Origin: Clostridiales bacterium DTU089
Lineage (GTDB): Bacteria > Bacillota > Clostridia > Oscillospirales > Acutalibacteraceae
Reading direction: 5' to 3'
Length of the DNA: 57,978 bases
Assembly: GCA_001513045.1 (NCBI GenBank)
Contig: LFSB01000024.1
Coordinates: 69,549 to 127,526, forward strand
Of the stretch, positions 15,479 through 22,435 are shown in pieces. Below the pieces are notes generated by a model. That model was not told the DNA's origin and searched no databases. It saw only the letters and a program-made list of their open reading frames with translations. Numbering within the stretch: the first letter of the stretch is position 1; the number at the start of each line of letters is the position of its first letter. Position numbers and translations under genes: made by a program.

Positions 15479-15904
15479 ATGAAAAAAAGATTTTTTGCGG
15501 CAACTCTTGCCCTCGCACTTATATTCTGCTGTCTTCCGCTCTCCGCGGCTGCAACAGATGAAGCAAAATCCACAGACCGCTTTGTTCCCTGCCATTGCAC
15601 CGGCTGCTGCGAGCACACCGACGGAGAAATAGAACTTGTCGGCGGAGCGGATGATAAGGCATCCTCAATAATTCTCGCTTACCTCAACGGCGAAGAGGCG
15701 CCTGAGTCAAAGGGCGCCATGTGCGACCTTTTCGGTCACAAAAACGACATTGTTGTACGCGATGTTATCACTCACAAATACAAGGCTGATTCCCCGCGCT
15801 GCATCGTAGAAAACAGAAAATTCTACATATGCCAGAGATGCAGCAATGTTTCGTTCGATGTTTTGAGTTATTACTATGTTGTGTGCTGCCCCGTGGGAGC
15901 ATAA
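15479..15904 (+). CDS. Secreted cysteine-rich small protein of unknown function
   Basis: The 141-residue product has a clear Sec signal peptide (MKKRFFAATLALALIFCCLP, cleavage probably after SAAA near residue 24). The mature part has Cys clusters: CHCTGCCEH soon after cleavage, a single Cys in the MCDLFGHK segment, and CIVENRKFYICQRCSN with CC near the C-terminus. The spacing suggests metal binding or disulfides. I do not recognise a family. ATG 15479 follows the signal peptide logic; AAAGGA lies 12 bases upstream, and ATG 15467 (adding MVII) is a less likely alternative. It sits downstream of the sigma/membrane-protein pair and may belong to that regulon. Confidence 0.65.
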   Translation: MKKRFFAATLALALIFCCLPLSAAATDEAKSTDRFVPCHCTGCCEHTDGEIELVGGADDKASSIILAYLNGEEAPESKGAMCDLFGHKNDIVVRDVITHKYKADSPRCIVENRKFYICQRCSNVSFDVLSYYYVVCCPVGA

Positions 15905-15920
15905 TAATGTCCTAAGGTGA

Positions 15921-15960
15921 AAAAATTGCGCCGGATGAACACTCATCCGGCGCGTTTTTT
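15921..15960. terminator. Bidirectional terminator between convergent genes
   Basis: GCGCCGGATGA (15928-15938) and TCATCCGGCGC (15943-15953) form an 11-bp stem with ACAC loop. TTTTTT follows at 15955-15960 and AAAAA precedes at 15921-15925, so it can work in both directions. Confidence 0.92.
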
Positions 15961-16291
15961 ATTGTCTTTTCACAAGCTCATCGTACTGCCGATACAGCCT
16001 CTGCACCTCGTTTTCAAGCAGGTAATAATGGCGTATATAGGGTATCAGAAGCACCGCTATCGCACCGCAGAGCGCAAGCGTTCCGGCACACGGCATAAGT
16101 GCGGCAAGAATAACCGCCAGAAACTCAAGCACCGCAAAGGTAACCGTCACAATAAGGTGAATCAGTCTCTCATGCTGAAAAAATGATATCTGCACAAGAT
16201 GCTCAGCTGTAACAGCGGCGCGGTCAAAGTCCTCTCCGCCCTCAAGCAAAGCGTCTATTCTTTTTCTGTATTCGAGAAGACGTCTTTTCAT
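15959..16291 (-). CDS. Small two-segment membrane protein, last gene of the antiporter operon
   Basis: The 110-residue product has a basic N-terminal helix, two adjacent membrane segments (about 46-66 and 68-86; VTVTFAVLEFLAVILAALM and TLALCGAIAVLLIPYI) and a charged C-terminal helix (LLENEVQRLYRQYDELVKRQ) that could form a coiled coil. I do not recognise a named family. It starts five bases after the antiporter stop, so it is in the same operon and may be an accessory subunit; that is inference from position. Confidence 0.7.
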   Translation of the reverse strand: MKRRLLEYRKRIDALLEGGEDFDRAAVTAEHLVQISFFQHERLIHLIVTVTFAVLEFLAVILAALMPCAGTLALCGAIAVLLIPYIRHYYLLENEVQRLYRQYDELVKRQ

Positions 16292-16296
16292 TGATG

Positions 16297-17523
16297 TTAC
16301 GCTCCGGCCTTTTTAGCCCTGCGTTCCGTCTTTTCAATTTCGCCCGCCTTCATGAGGGCGAGCTTTGTAAGCACAGGACCGACAAGCTCATAAATGAGGG
16401 TTGCGCTGAGCACCACCGTCATAATCTGTGCGGAATAATCCGCAAGCTCCGGCGAGGCGGCAACCATCTGCGCCATACCTATTGCGACACCCGCCTGCGG
16501 CAGCAGTGCAAGACCGAGATAGTTACGCACGTTTTTGTCCGATTTCATCACAAGCGCACCTGCGAAGGCTCCCGAATACTTTCCGAATGAGCGGCAAATC
16601 AAGTATACTATTCCGATTATTCCGACATTCGGAATGACCGACAAATCCAAATCCGCACCCGAAATAACGAAGAACAGCATAAACAGCGGCGGCGTCCAGC
16701 GCTCACAGCCCTCAAGTATCTTGATTGAATCCGCTCTCGCGTTCGCAAACACCGCTCCTACCATCATGCAGGTCAGCAGGGACGAAAGCGAAAGCATATC
16801 CGCAAGCGACACACCGAGTATTACCGAAAGAGCCATAAGGCACAGGCGGTTTGCTCTGGATTTGAAAAATTTCATGCACAGCGTGAGCAAAAATCCGATT
16901 ACAGCACCGACAAGCAACGAAAGCACGATTTCCTTAATTGGCTCAACAACCGTTGCGTTAAAGGTAAGCTTTTCGTGCGCGGCAAACACCTTTGAAAGCG
17001 AAAAGCAGATTGAAAATATCATAAGACCTATCGCGTCATCGCCCGCAACCACGGGCAAAAGGGTATCCGTAACGATTCCGTTTGCCTTATACTGCTTGAC
17101 AACCATGAGCGTCGCCGCGGGCGCGGTGGCGGTAGCTATTGCGGACAACAGCAATATCACCGGAACGGAGGCTTTGTCCGGAGCAATCGCTCTCACGGCA
17201 AAAAGTCCCGCCGCAACAAAAATAACGGCAAACACCGCCTGAGTAACGGTTATTACAAGCACCCTTGTGCCGAGCTTTTTGAGGCTGTCGAGCTTGAACT
17301 CGCCGCCTATGGAAAATGCAATAAAGCCGAGTGCGACCTCGGTTATAACGGAAAAGCCTGCGAGGTGCTCCTCGGTCATGAGGTTGAGACAGCACGGACC
17401 GGCAATGAGCCCGGCGATGAGATATCCCGTGACGTTCGGCAGGCGCAGGTATTTGACCACGCGTGACATTGCAAGTCCGCCTATCATTGCAAAAGACAGA
17501 CTCAATAATGAACTTATAGCCAT
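16297..17523 (-). CDS. Cation:proton antiporter (CPA2/KefB-type membrane domain)
   Basis: This 408-residue protein has the usual set of about 12 membrane segments of monovalent cation:proton antiporters. RLPNVTGYLIAGLIAGP is the typical segment 2-3 stretch. LSAIATATAPAATLMVVKQY and VVAGDDAIGLMIFS hold the TAPA and DD ion-site motifs. The protein ends in the membrane domain and carries no RCK/TrkA-N domain, so control must come from elsewhere. The gene upstream encodes a PII-like protein five bases away and is a natural candidate regulator. Ion specificity (Na+ or K+) cannot be read from the sequence. Confidence 0.9.
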   Translation of the reverse strand: MAISSLLSLSFAMIGGLAMSRVVKYLRLPNVTGYLIAGLIAGPCCLNLMTEEHLAGFSVITEVALGFIAFSIGGEFKLDSLKKLGTRVLVITVTQAVFAVIFVAAGLFAVRAIAPDKASVPVILLLSAIATATAPAATLMVVKQYKANGIVTDTLLPVVAGDDAIGLMIFSICFSLSKVFAAHEKLTFNATVVEPIKEIVLSLLVGAVIGFLLTLCMKFFKSRANRLCLMALSVILGVSLADMLSLSSLLTCMMVGAVFANARADSIKILEGCERWTPPLFMLFFVISGADLDLSVIPNVGIIGIVYLICRSFGKYSGAFAGALVMKSDKNVRNYLGLALLPQAGVAIGMAQMVAASPELADYSAQIMTVVLSATLIYELVGPVLTKLALMKAGEIEKTERRAKKAGA

Positions 17524-17527
17524 GATG

Positions 17528-17857
17528 TTATGATATTCCCTCCCAGAACGAAACGGGCATTGCGAACATGATGCCTTTTTTACCGAGACCCTTGGTTATT
17601 TCGCGGACATCGTTTTTAACGGTTTCTATTTCATCGGAGTGAACAAGCATGAGCACCGTGTGACTCGCCTCGAAATCATGGTCGACGATTTTGCTCAGAC
17701 CGCCGAATATCGGCGCGGCGTCAACCTTTGACTCAAGCAGCGCATGTTTAAGGCTCGTTGTCGGAAAAACTATACCGTTCATTCCGTGGTCCTTGAGCTT
17801 TGCAAGCGTACGCAAAAAGTCCTCGGAGTTGTCGAGTGTTATCACCAGAAGCTGCAT
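17528..17857 (-). CDS. PII-like small regulatory protein
   Basis: The 109-residue product has the size and beta-alpha-beta pattern of PII-like proteins: MQLLVITLDNSEDFLRTLAKL (strand and helix), GMNGIVFPTTSLKHALL, then HTVLMLVHSDEIETVKNDVREI and a terminal FAMPVSFWEG. PII-like proteins usually bind nucleotides or metals and dock onto membrane transporters. It is the first gene of a three-gene unit with an antiporter lacking its own regulatory domain. Family assignment rests on length, pattern and context, and no PII signature motif is fully clear. Confidence 0.65.
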   Translation of the reverse strand: MQLLVITLDNSEDFLRTLAKLKDHGMNGIVFPTTSLKHALLESKVDAAPIFGGLSKIVDHDFEASHTVLMLVHSDEIETVKNDVREITKGLGKKGIMFAMPVSFWEGIS

Positions 17858-17887
17858 TACAAAAACCTCCTTGTTGTTTTTCGCTAC

Positions 17888-17915
17888 ATTTTAGTACATT
17901 TTCCGGTAAAGTCAA
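17888..17915 (-). promoter_or_regulatory. Probable promoter of the PII-like/antiporter operon
   Basis: On the minus strand TTGACT (17910-17915) and TAAAAT (17888-17893) are 16 bases apart. An 8-base direct repeat TACATTTT (plus strand) overlaps the -10. Confidence 0.5.
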
Positions 17916-18049
17916 GGGGTAAAACGCATAAAGGAAAATATTTGAAAGCTTTGTACAAAATTAACGGTTTATTGACGAAAAACTCCTCCAATATTGGGAT
18001 ATATTTGAGTAAAAAAGTTAAAAAAATTGTAGAATATTATGTATCTTTC

Positions 18050-18058
18050 TGTTATAAT
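18050..18058 (+). promoter_or_regulatory. Extended -10 promoter of the hydrogenase operon
   Basis: TGTTATAAT at 18050-18058 is an extended -10 with a perfect TATAAT. The region upstream is AT-rich; no consensus -35 is at 17 bases. Transcription should start near 18065, just before the Rex operator. Confidence 0.65.
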
Positions 18059-18073
18059 AGGTAAGTGCGAATC

Positions 18074-18091
18074 TTGTTAAATTTTTAACAG
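18074..18091 (+). promoter_or_regulatory. Rex operator in front of the hydrogenase operon
   Basis: TTGTTAA-ATTT-TTAACAG differs at one base from the clostridial Rex consensus TTGTTAA-N4-TTAACAA. It lies about 10-25 bases downstream of the predicted transcription start, where a bound repressor would block transcription. Rex releases DNA when the NADH/NAD+ ratio rises, which would switch on an NADH-oxidising hydrogenase. The rex gene itself is not in the window. Confidence 0.85.
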
Positions 18092-18127
18092 CGGCTAAAT
18101 TTATTTCTTACAGGAGGTCAACCCGAA

Positions 18128-18625
18128 ATGAAAAACAAGCTTGAAATTCTCCCCTTTGTCGATTCCCCCGAAAAGCACGCGAAGTTCGATGAGGTGGTAG
18201 CGGAGTACAAGGGCGTGGAAGGCGCGCTCGTACAGGTTCTTAAAAAAACACAGGAAATCTACGGATATCTTCCCCTCGAGGTTCAGACGATGGTCGCGGA
18301 GGCTCTCAACGTTCCGCTTGAAGAGGTTTACGGCGTGGTAACATTCTATTCCTTCTTCACAATCAAGCCCAAGGGAAAATACAATATTTCCGTATGCCTC
18401 GGCACAGCCTGCTATGTCAAGGGCGCTTCCGCCGTGCTTGAGGAGGTCAAAAATCAGCTCGGCATTGATGTCGGCGAAACCACTAAGGACGGTCTGTTCT
18501 CCATTCAGGACACCCGCTGCCTCGGCTGCTGCGGTCTTGCTCCGGTTATGACCGTCAACGACGATGTTTACGGAAAGCTCACCCCGAAAGAGGTTGCAGG
18601 CATACTCAATAAGTACAAAGCATAA
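18128..18625 (+). CDS. hydC: NuoE-like [2Fe-2S] subunit of the NADH-linked [FeFe]-hydrogenase (HydC)
   Basis: A 165-residue thioredoxin-fold [2Fe-2S] protein of the NuoE/HydC family. It shows VLKKTQEIYGYLPLEV and EVYGVVTFYSFFTIKPKGKY, then the four cluster cysteines in VCLGTACYVKGA and TRCLGCCGLAP. In trimeric group A3 hydrogenases HydC passes electrons near the FMN of HydB. AGGAGGT lies 9 bases before ATG 18128. Unlike compact hydCBA operons, seven genes separate it from hydB here, but all ten genes are closely spaced on one strand. Confidence 0.93.
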   Translation: MKNKLEILPFVDSPEKHAKFDEVVAEYKGVEGALVQVLKKTQEIYGYLPLEVQTMVAEALNVPLEEVYGVVTFYSFFTIKPKGKYNISVCLGTACYVKGASAVLEEVKNQLGIDVGETTKDGLFSIQDTRCLGCCGLAPVMTVNDDVYGKLTPKEVAGILNKYKA

Positions 18626-18667
18626 TCCACTCCCCGTTTGTTATGAGTTATAAGGAGCAATTATTAT

Positions 18668-19039
18668 ATGAAAATCAGTGAAATTCAGCAGCTGCTCAAC
18701 GCAGATATCATCTGCGGCGGAGACTTTCTCGACCGCGATGTATATTCCGCCTGCGGCAGCGATATGATGAGCGACGTGCTCGCTTATGTAAAAGACCAGG
18801 GCGTTCTTCTGACCGGGCTTGTCAACCCTCAGGTTGTCCGCACAGCGGAAATGATGGACATGCGCTGCATAGTCTTTGTCCGCAACAAGCTGCCCAATGA
18901 AGAAATGGTCAAGCTCGCCGAGGACAACGCCATGGTGCTCATGGCAACCTCAAAAAGAATGTACGAAGCGTGCGGAAAGCTTTACTGTGCAGGCCTTGTC
19001 GGTAAGGCGACCGCAAAAAGCGGTGCCGGAAATGAATGA
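18668..19039 (+). CDS. DRTGG-domain protein (first copy)
   Basis: The 123-residue product is a stand-alone DRTGG domain: MKISEIQQLLNADIICGGDFLDRDVYSACGSDMMSDVLAY, then VLLTGLVNPQVVRTAEMMDMRCIVFVRNK and a final MVLMATSKRMYEACGKLY helix. DRTGG domains are found beside CBS domains and phosphotransacetylase-like enzymes and are thought to bind small ligands or nucleotides. Stand-alone versions recur next to HydS-type hydrogenases in clostridia. The next gene overlaps its last eight bases. Precise role unknown. Confidence 0.85.
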   Translation: MKISEIQQLLNADIICGGDFLDRDVYSACGSDMMSDVLAYVKDQGVLLTGLVNPQVVRTAEMMDMRCIVFVRNKLPNEEMVKLAEDNAMVLMATSKRMYEACGKLYCAGLVGKATAKSGAGNE

Positions 19040-19463
19040 GGTATTAAAGCTTCATTACGATGTTGACGGGGAGAACTTCACCTCAGCGGGGGATGCCTCT
19101 GTTAACGTAAAAAAGAAGCTCAGACAAATGGGATTCTCTCCCGACGTTATAAGACGCGTGTCAATCGCGATGTACGAGGGCGAGATAAATATGGTCATTC
19201 ACGCCTGCGGAGGCGAGGTCGATGTGTTCATATATCCCGAGGAGATTGACATAATCCTTGCGGATAAGGGCCCCGGCATTGCCGACGTGGAGCTTGCGAT
19301 GAAAGAGGGCTATTCCACAGCGCCGGACAACATCCGTTCGCTCGGCTTCGGTGCGGGAATGGGACTGCCCAATATGAAAAGATACTCCGATGAAATGAAG
19401 ATTGAATCCAAAGTCGGAGCAGGTACAAAAATCACCATGAAGGTTAAGGTGGCAGGAGAATAA
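19032..19463 (+). CDS. Anti-sigma-factor-like HATPase (RsbW/SpoIIAB type)
   Basis: The 143-residue protein has a GHKL-ATPase fold without a phosphoacceptor or receiver domain. RRVSIAMYEGEINMVIHA holds the N-box (Glu and Asn for Mg-ATP), DIILADKGPGI the G1 box, and GFGAGMGLPNMKRY the G2 box. The length matches RsbW/SpoIIAB switch kinases, which phosphorylate an antagonist or bind a sigma factor. No partner STAS protein is nearby, so it may instead signal with the DRTGG protein and HydS-like hydrogenase encoded next to it. ATG 19032 overlaps the DRTGG gene; the longer frame from 18876 lies within that gene. Confidence 0.85.
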   Translation: MNEVLKLHYDVDGENFTSAGDASVNVKKKLRQMGFSPDVIRRVSIAMYEGEINMVIHACGGEVDVFIYPEEIDIILADKGPGIADVELAMKEGYSTAPDNIRSLGFGAGMGLPNMKRYSDEMKIESKVGAGTKITMKVKVAGE

Positions 19464-19465
19464 GC

Positions 19466-20758
19466 ATGTCGGACTACAAGCATTCCGTCTCACTTGACAT
19501 CGAAAAATGCAAGGGCTGTACGAACTGCCTGAAACGCTGTCCCACGGAGGCTATCCGTATAAGGGACGGGCATGCCGCGATTAATTCCGCAAGGTGCATC
19601 GACTGCGGCATGTGCATAAGCGTTTGCCCCTATCAGGCAAAAAAGGCGGTTTATGACAAGCTCGATGAAATGAAGGGCTATAAGCTCAAAATTGCTCTGC
19701 CCGCACCCTCGTTGTACGGTCAGTTCGACAATCTCGATGATATCGACTACGTCGTTCAGGGTCTTCTCGATATGGGCTTTGACGAGGTTTACGAGGTTGC
19801 GCGCGCCGCAGAGCTTATATCCGACTATACAAGAAAATATCTGCTTGACGCAAATATAAAGCGTCCGGTAATCAGCTCCGCATGTCCTGCCGTTGTAAGG
19901 CTCATCAGTCTTCGCTTCCCCTTCCTGTGCGACAACATCATGCCCATTCTCCCCCCGGTGGAGCTTGCCGCCATGCTCGCGCGACAGGAGGCTGAAAAGA
20001 ATCACCCGGAGCTGAAGCCGGAGGAAATCTGCACCTGCTTCATTTCGCCGTGCCCCGCAAAGGTAAGCTACATCAAAAACGGAATTGACGGAGAAAAAAG
20101 TCAGGTCGATTTTGTGGTGTCGATGAGCGATGTATATTTTGCTCTGCTTGACGCGATGAACAAAAAGCGCGACCTGCCCCCCGCCGCATCCACGCAAACC
20201 GGCATGATAGGCGTAAGCTGGGCGGCAACCGGCGGAGAGGCAACAGCAATATTCAACGACAAATACCTTGCCGCGGACGGAATAGAAAATGTTATCCGTG
20301 TGCTTGAGCAAATCGACAACTCCGACTTCCCGAACCTCGAATTTATCGAGCTCAACGCCTGTCACGGCGGCTGTGTCGGCGGAGTTATGACGGTTGCCAA
20401 CCCGTATATCGCAAAGGCAAGGCTTCAGACTCTCAAAAGATATATGCCCGTGTCCCAGAGCTTCCGCTACGGCGAGTTCAAGGCGGTTCCCGATTACGTA
20501 TTCTCCGGCAAGGTTGAATACATACCTTACTCCGCCTTCGGAAACGACAGGAACGAAGCCATAAAAAAGATGGGACAGGTTCAGCAAATCTGCGACTCGC
20601 TTCCGAATCTTGACTGCGGCTCGTGCGGAGCACCCACATGCCTTGCGTTTGCAGAGGATATTGTCCGGGGCGAATGCTCTCAGGATGACTGCATAGTGAG
20701 CATGAGAAAGAAAATTCATGAGTACTTCAAAAACGCCGAGGAGCAAGATGAAAAATGA
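19466..20758 (+). CDS. hydS: HydS-like [FeFe]-hydrogenase (putative sensory, group C/D type)
   Basis: The 430-residue product has two N-terminal [4Fe-4S] sites (CKGCTNCLKRCP at 15-26 and CIDCGMCISVCP at about 44-55), an H-cluster domain, and a C-terminal extra [4Fe-4S] motif (LDCGSCGAPTCLAFAEDI). H-cluster motifs are altered compared with catalytic enzymes: L1 is SSACPAV instead of TSCCPGW, L2 is SPCPAKVSY instead of MPCTAKKFE, and L3 is ELNACHGGCVGGV. L2 and L3 cysteines are kept. Replacement in L1 and the lack of a PAS domain fit the putative sensory HydS-type enzymes, closest to what is called group D. Such genes are known to accompany group A3 hydrogenases. It may bind H2 and signal via the neighbouring HATPase. 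Confidence 0.88.
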   Translation: MSDYKHSVSLDIEKCKGCTNCLKRCPTEAIRIRDGHAAINSARCIDCGMCISVCPYQAKKAVYDKLDEMKGYKLKIALPAPSLYGQFDNLDDIDYVVQGLLDMGFDEVYEVARAAELISDYTRKYLLDANIKRPVISSACPAVVRLISLRFPFLCDNIMPILPPVELAAMLARQEAEKNHPELKPEEICTCFISPCPAKVSYIKNGIDGEKSQVDFVVSMSDVYFALLDAMNKKRDLPPAASTQTGMIGVSWAATGGEATAIFNDKYLAADGIENVIRVLEQIDNSDFPNLEFIELNACHGGCVGGVMTVANPYIAKARLQTLKRYMPVSQSFRYGEFKAVPDYVFSGKVEYIPYSAFGNDRNEAIKKMGQVQQICDSLPNLDCGSCGAPTCLAFAEDIVRGECSQDDCIVSMRKKIHEYFKNAEEQDEK

Positions 20759-21075
20759 AGGTTAACGATATCGTCACGAAGCTCTCGCTCGAAGTTCTCT
20801 GCGGCGACACCTCACGTGAGGCGGGCGGCTGCTACATCGGCGACCTGCTCAGCTGGGTAATGTCACATGCAAAATGCGACGACGTGTGGATAACCATAAT
20901 GTCAAACTCAAATGTCGTGGCGGTCGCGTCACTCGTTGACGCAGCGTGTGTAATAATCGCAGAGGGCGTAAAGCCCGACCCGGAGATTATCGCCCTCGCA
21001 CAGAGCAAGGATATCTGCCTTCTCGGCAGTGAAAAAACAGCGTTTGAGCTTGCGGCGCTGATGCCGGAGCTCTAA
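20755..21075 (+). CDS. DRTGG-like domain protein (second copy)
   Basis: The 106-residue protein parallels the first DRTGG protein in size and pattern: MKVNDIVTKLSLEVLCGDTSREAGGCYIGDLLSWVM, then VWITIMSNSNVVAVASLVDAACVIIAEG and a final CLLGSEKTAFELAALM. The two copies share the opening fold, the LLSWVM/VLAYVK helix and the terminal helix but are clearly diverged. It overlaps the hydS stop by four bases (ATGA), so it is coupled to hydS. No catalytic residues can be assigned. Confidence 0.78.
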   Translation: MKVNDIVTKLSLEVLCGDTSREAGGCYIGDLLSWVMSHAKCDDVWITIMSNSNVVAVASLVDAACVIIAEGVKPDPEIIALAQSKDICLLGSEKTAFELAALMPEL

Positions 21076-21102
21076 CTCAAGTAAGCATCGGAGGGGTGCA
21101 TA

Positions 21103-21831
21103 ATGCGGAAATACTTTTATGATATGCATATACACTCCTGTCTGTCCCCCTGCGGTGATGATGACATGACCCCTGCGAATATTGCAGGCATGGCGGCAAT
21201 TAACGGTTTGAATATTGTCGCGCTGTGCGACCACAACACCGTGAAAAACTGCCCGGCATTCTTTCACGCCTGCAAGGCAAACGGCATAATTCCCATTGCC
21301 GGAATGGAGCTTACCACCGCTGAGGACATTCACATTATATGCCTTTTCAAATCGCTTGATGCTGCCGTCGGTTTCGGTGAACAGGTTGATAAGAACAGAA
21401 ATCTTATTCCCAACCGCACAGACATCTTCGGCAATCAATATATAATCGACAGCGACGACAACATCGCCGGAACGGACGAAAACCTGTTGCCGAATGCGAC
21501 AAATCTTACACTTGAGCAAGGCGTTTGCCTCTGCCGCAGCCTCGGAGGCGTGTGCTATCCGGCACATGTCGACAGGCAGGCAAACGGTATAATCGCAACG
21601 CTCGGAACATTCCCCGATGAGCCGCATTTCTCCTGTGTCGAGTTCAATTGCGCGGAAAATATTGAGCCGTATCTGCAAAAATATCCGAATCTGCGCGACA
21701 AAAAAATTATTGTTTCGTCCGACGCGCACTACCTTTGGAACATAAACGAGGCGGACAACAGCTTTGAGCTTGACGATGAGCCGTACAGCAGCACGCTTGT
21801 GCGCGAAAGATTGTTTGAGGTGATAGGTTGA
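21103..21831 (+). CDS. PHP-domain phosphoesterase in the hydrogenase operon
   Basis: A 242-residue PHP-superfamily protein with its metal motifs: DMHIHSCLSPCGDDDMTP at the start, ALCDHNTVKNCP, GMELTTAEDIHI, CYPAHVDRQ and SSDAHYLW. It is a relative of trpH-type phosphoesterases, which cleave phosphate esters of nucleotides. Its fixed place between signalling ATPases and hydrogenase subunits is known in other clostridial A3/HydS loci, though its substrate is not. It could remove a nucleotide signal or a phosphate from a partner; this is inference. GGAGGGG precedes ATG 21103. Confidence 0.88.
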   Translation: MRKYFYDMHIHSCLSPCGDDDMTPANIAGMAAINGLNIVALCDHNTVKNCPAFFHACKANGIIPIAGMELTTAEDIHIICLFKSLDAAVGFGEQVDKNRNLIPNRTDIFGNQYIIDSDDNIAGTDENLLPNATNLTLEQGVCLCRSLGGVCYPAHVDRQANGIIATLGTFPDEPHFSCVEFNCAENIEPYLQKYPNLRDKKIIVSSDAHYLWNINEADNSFELDDEPYSSTLVRERLFEVIG

Positions 21832-22376
21832 AGGAATTATCACTTTATATCCTGGACATCACCGAAAACTCCACGAGAGCCGGTGCGAAAAACATTTCGC
21901 TCGAAATCACCGAGGAGGGTTCGCGGTTTTCCTTCAGCGTAAGCGATGACGGCTGCGGAATGAGTGAGGAAACCGTAAAAAAGCTTTCCGACCCGTTCTA
22001 CACCACGCGAACAACCAGAAAAGTCGGTCTGGGAATACCCTTTCTCCGGCTTGCAGCGGAGCAGACGGGCGGTCACATCGAAATAAGCTCCCGCTCGGCG
22101 GAGCAGTTTCCGGACACACACGGCACTAAAACCTCTGCGTTTTTCGATTCCTCGCACATAGATTTTGTTCCGCTCGGCGATATAATCTCAACTGTTGTAA
22201 CCCTGATTCAGGGCAATCCCGACACGGACTTTGTCTTCACTCATACTAAGGACGGCAAGCTTGTATCGCTCGATACAAAAGAGCTGCGAGCCGTGCTCGA
22301 AGGTGTGCCGCTTGACAGCTTTCCGGTGCTTGAATGGATACGCGAAAGCCTCAGCGAGCAATACAGTCAAATGTAA
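21828..22376 (+). CDS. Histidine kinase-like HATPase protein (second GHKL protein)
   Basis: The 182-residue product has a GHKL ATPase domain in its first 110 residues: LSLYILDITENSTRAGA (N-box), VSDDGCGM (G1), DPFYTTRTTRKVGLGIPFLR (G2-like, with the F-box style phenylalanine) and THGTKTSAFF near the end of the domain. About 70 residues of an unassigned C-terminal domain follow. No DHp helix or His phosphosite is present. It starts at TTG 21828 with a strong GAGGTGAT site and overlaps the PHP stop codon. Together with the RsbW-like gene it forms a duplicated kinase-like set around hydS. Confidence 0.85.
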   Translation: MKELSLYILDITENSTRAGAKNISLEITEEGSRFSFSVSDDGCGMSEETVKKLSDPFYTTRTTRKVGLGIPFLRLAAEQTGGHIEISSRSAEQFPDTHGTKTSAFFDSSHIDFVPLGDIISTVVTLIQGNPDTDFVFTHTKDGKLVSLDTKELRAVLEGVPLDSFPVLEWIRESLSEQYSQM

Positions 22377-22435
22377 AAAGCGTATAATTTTTTAAAAATT
22401 ATTATATATCCAACTATATGAAGGGAGTACTAATC

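Noticed and set aside
17951-17966. Rex-like half-sites TTGTACA and TTAACGG upstream of the hydrogenase promoter
   Set aside because: The spacing between halves is wrong and one half is poor; the site at 18074-18091 is much better.
22383-22401. Separate promoter before the [2Fe-2S] ferredoxin gene (TATAAT at 22383-22388)
   Set aside because: No -35 at a suitable distance; the small gap is AT-rich and a -10-like sequence is expected by chance. It could still be a weak internal promoter.
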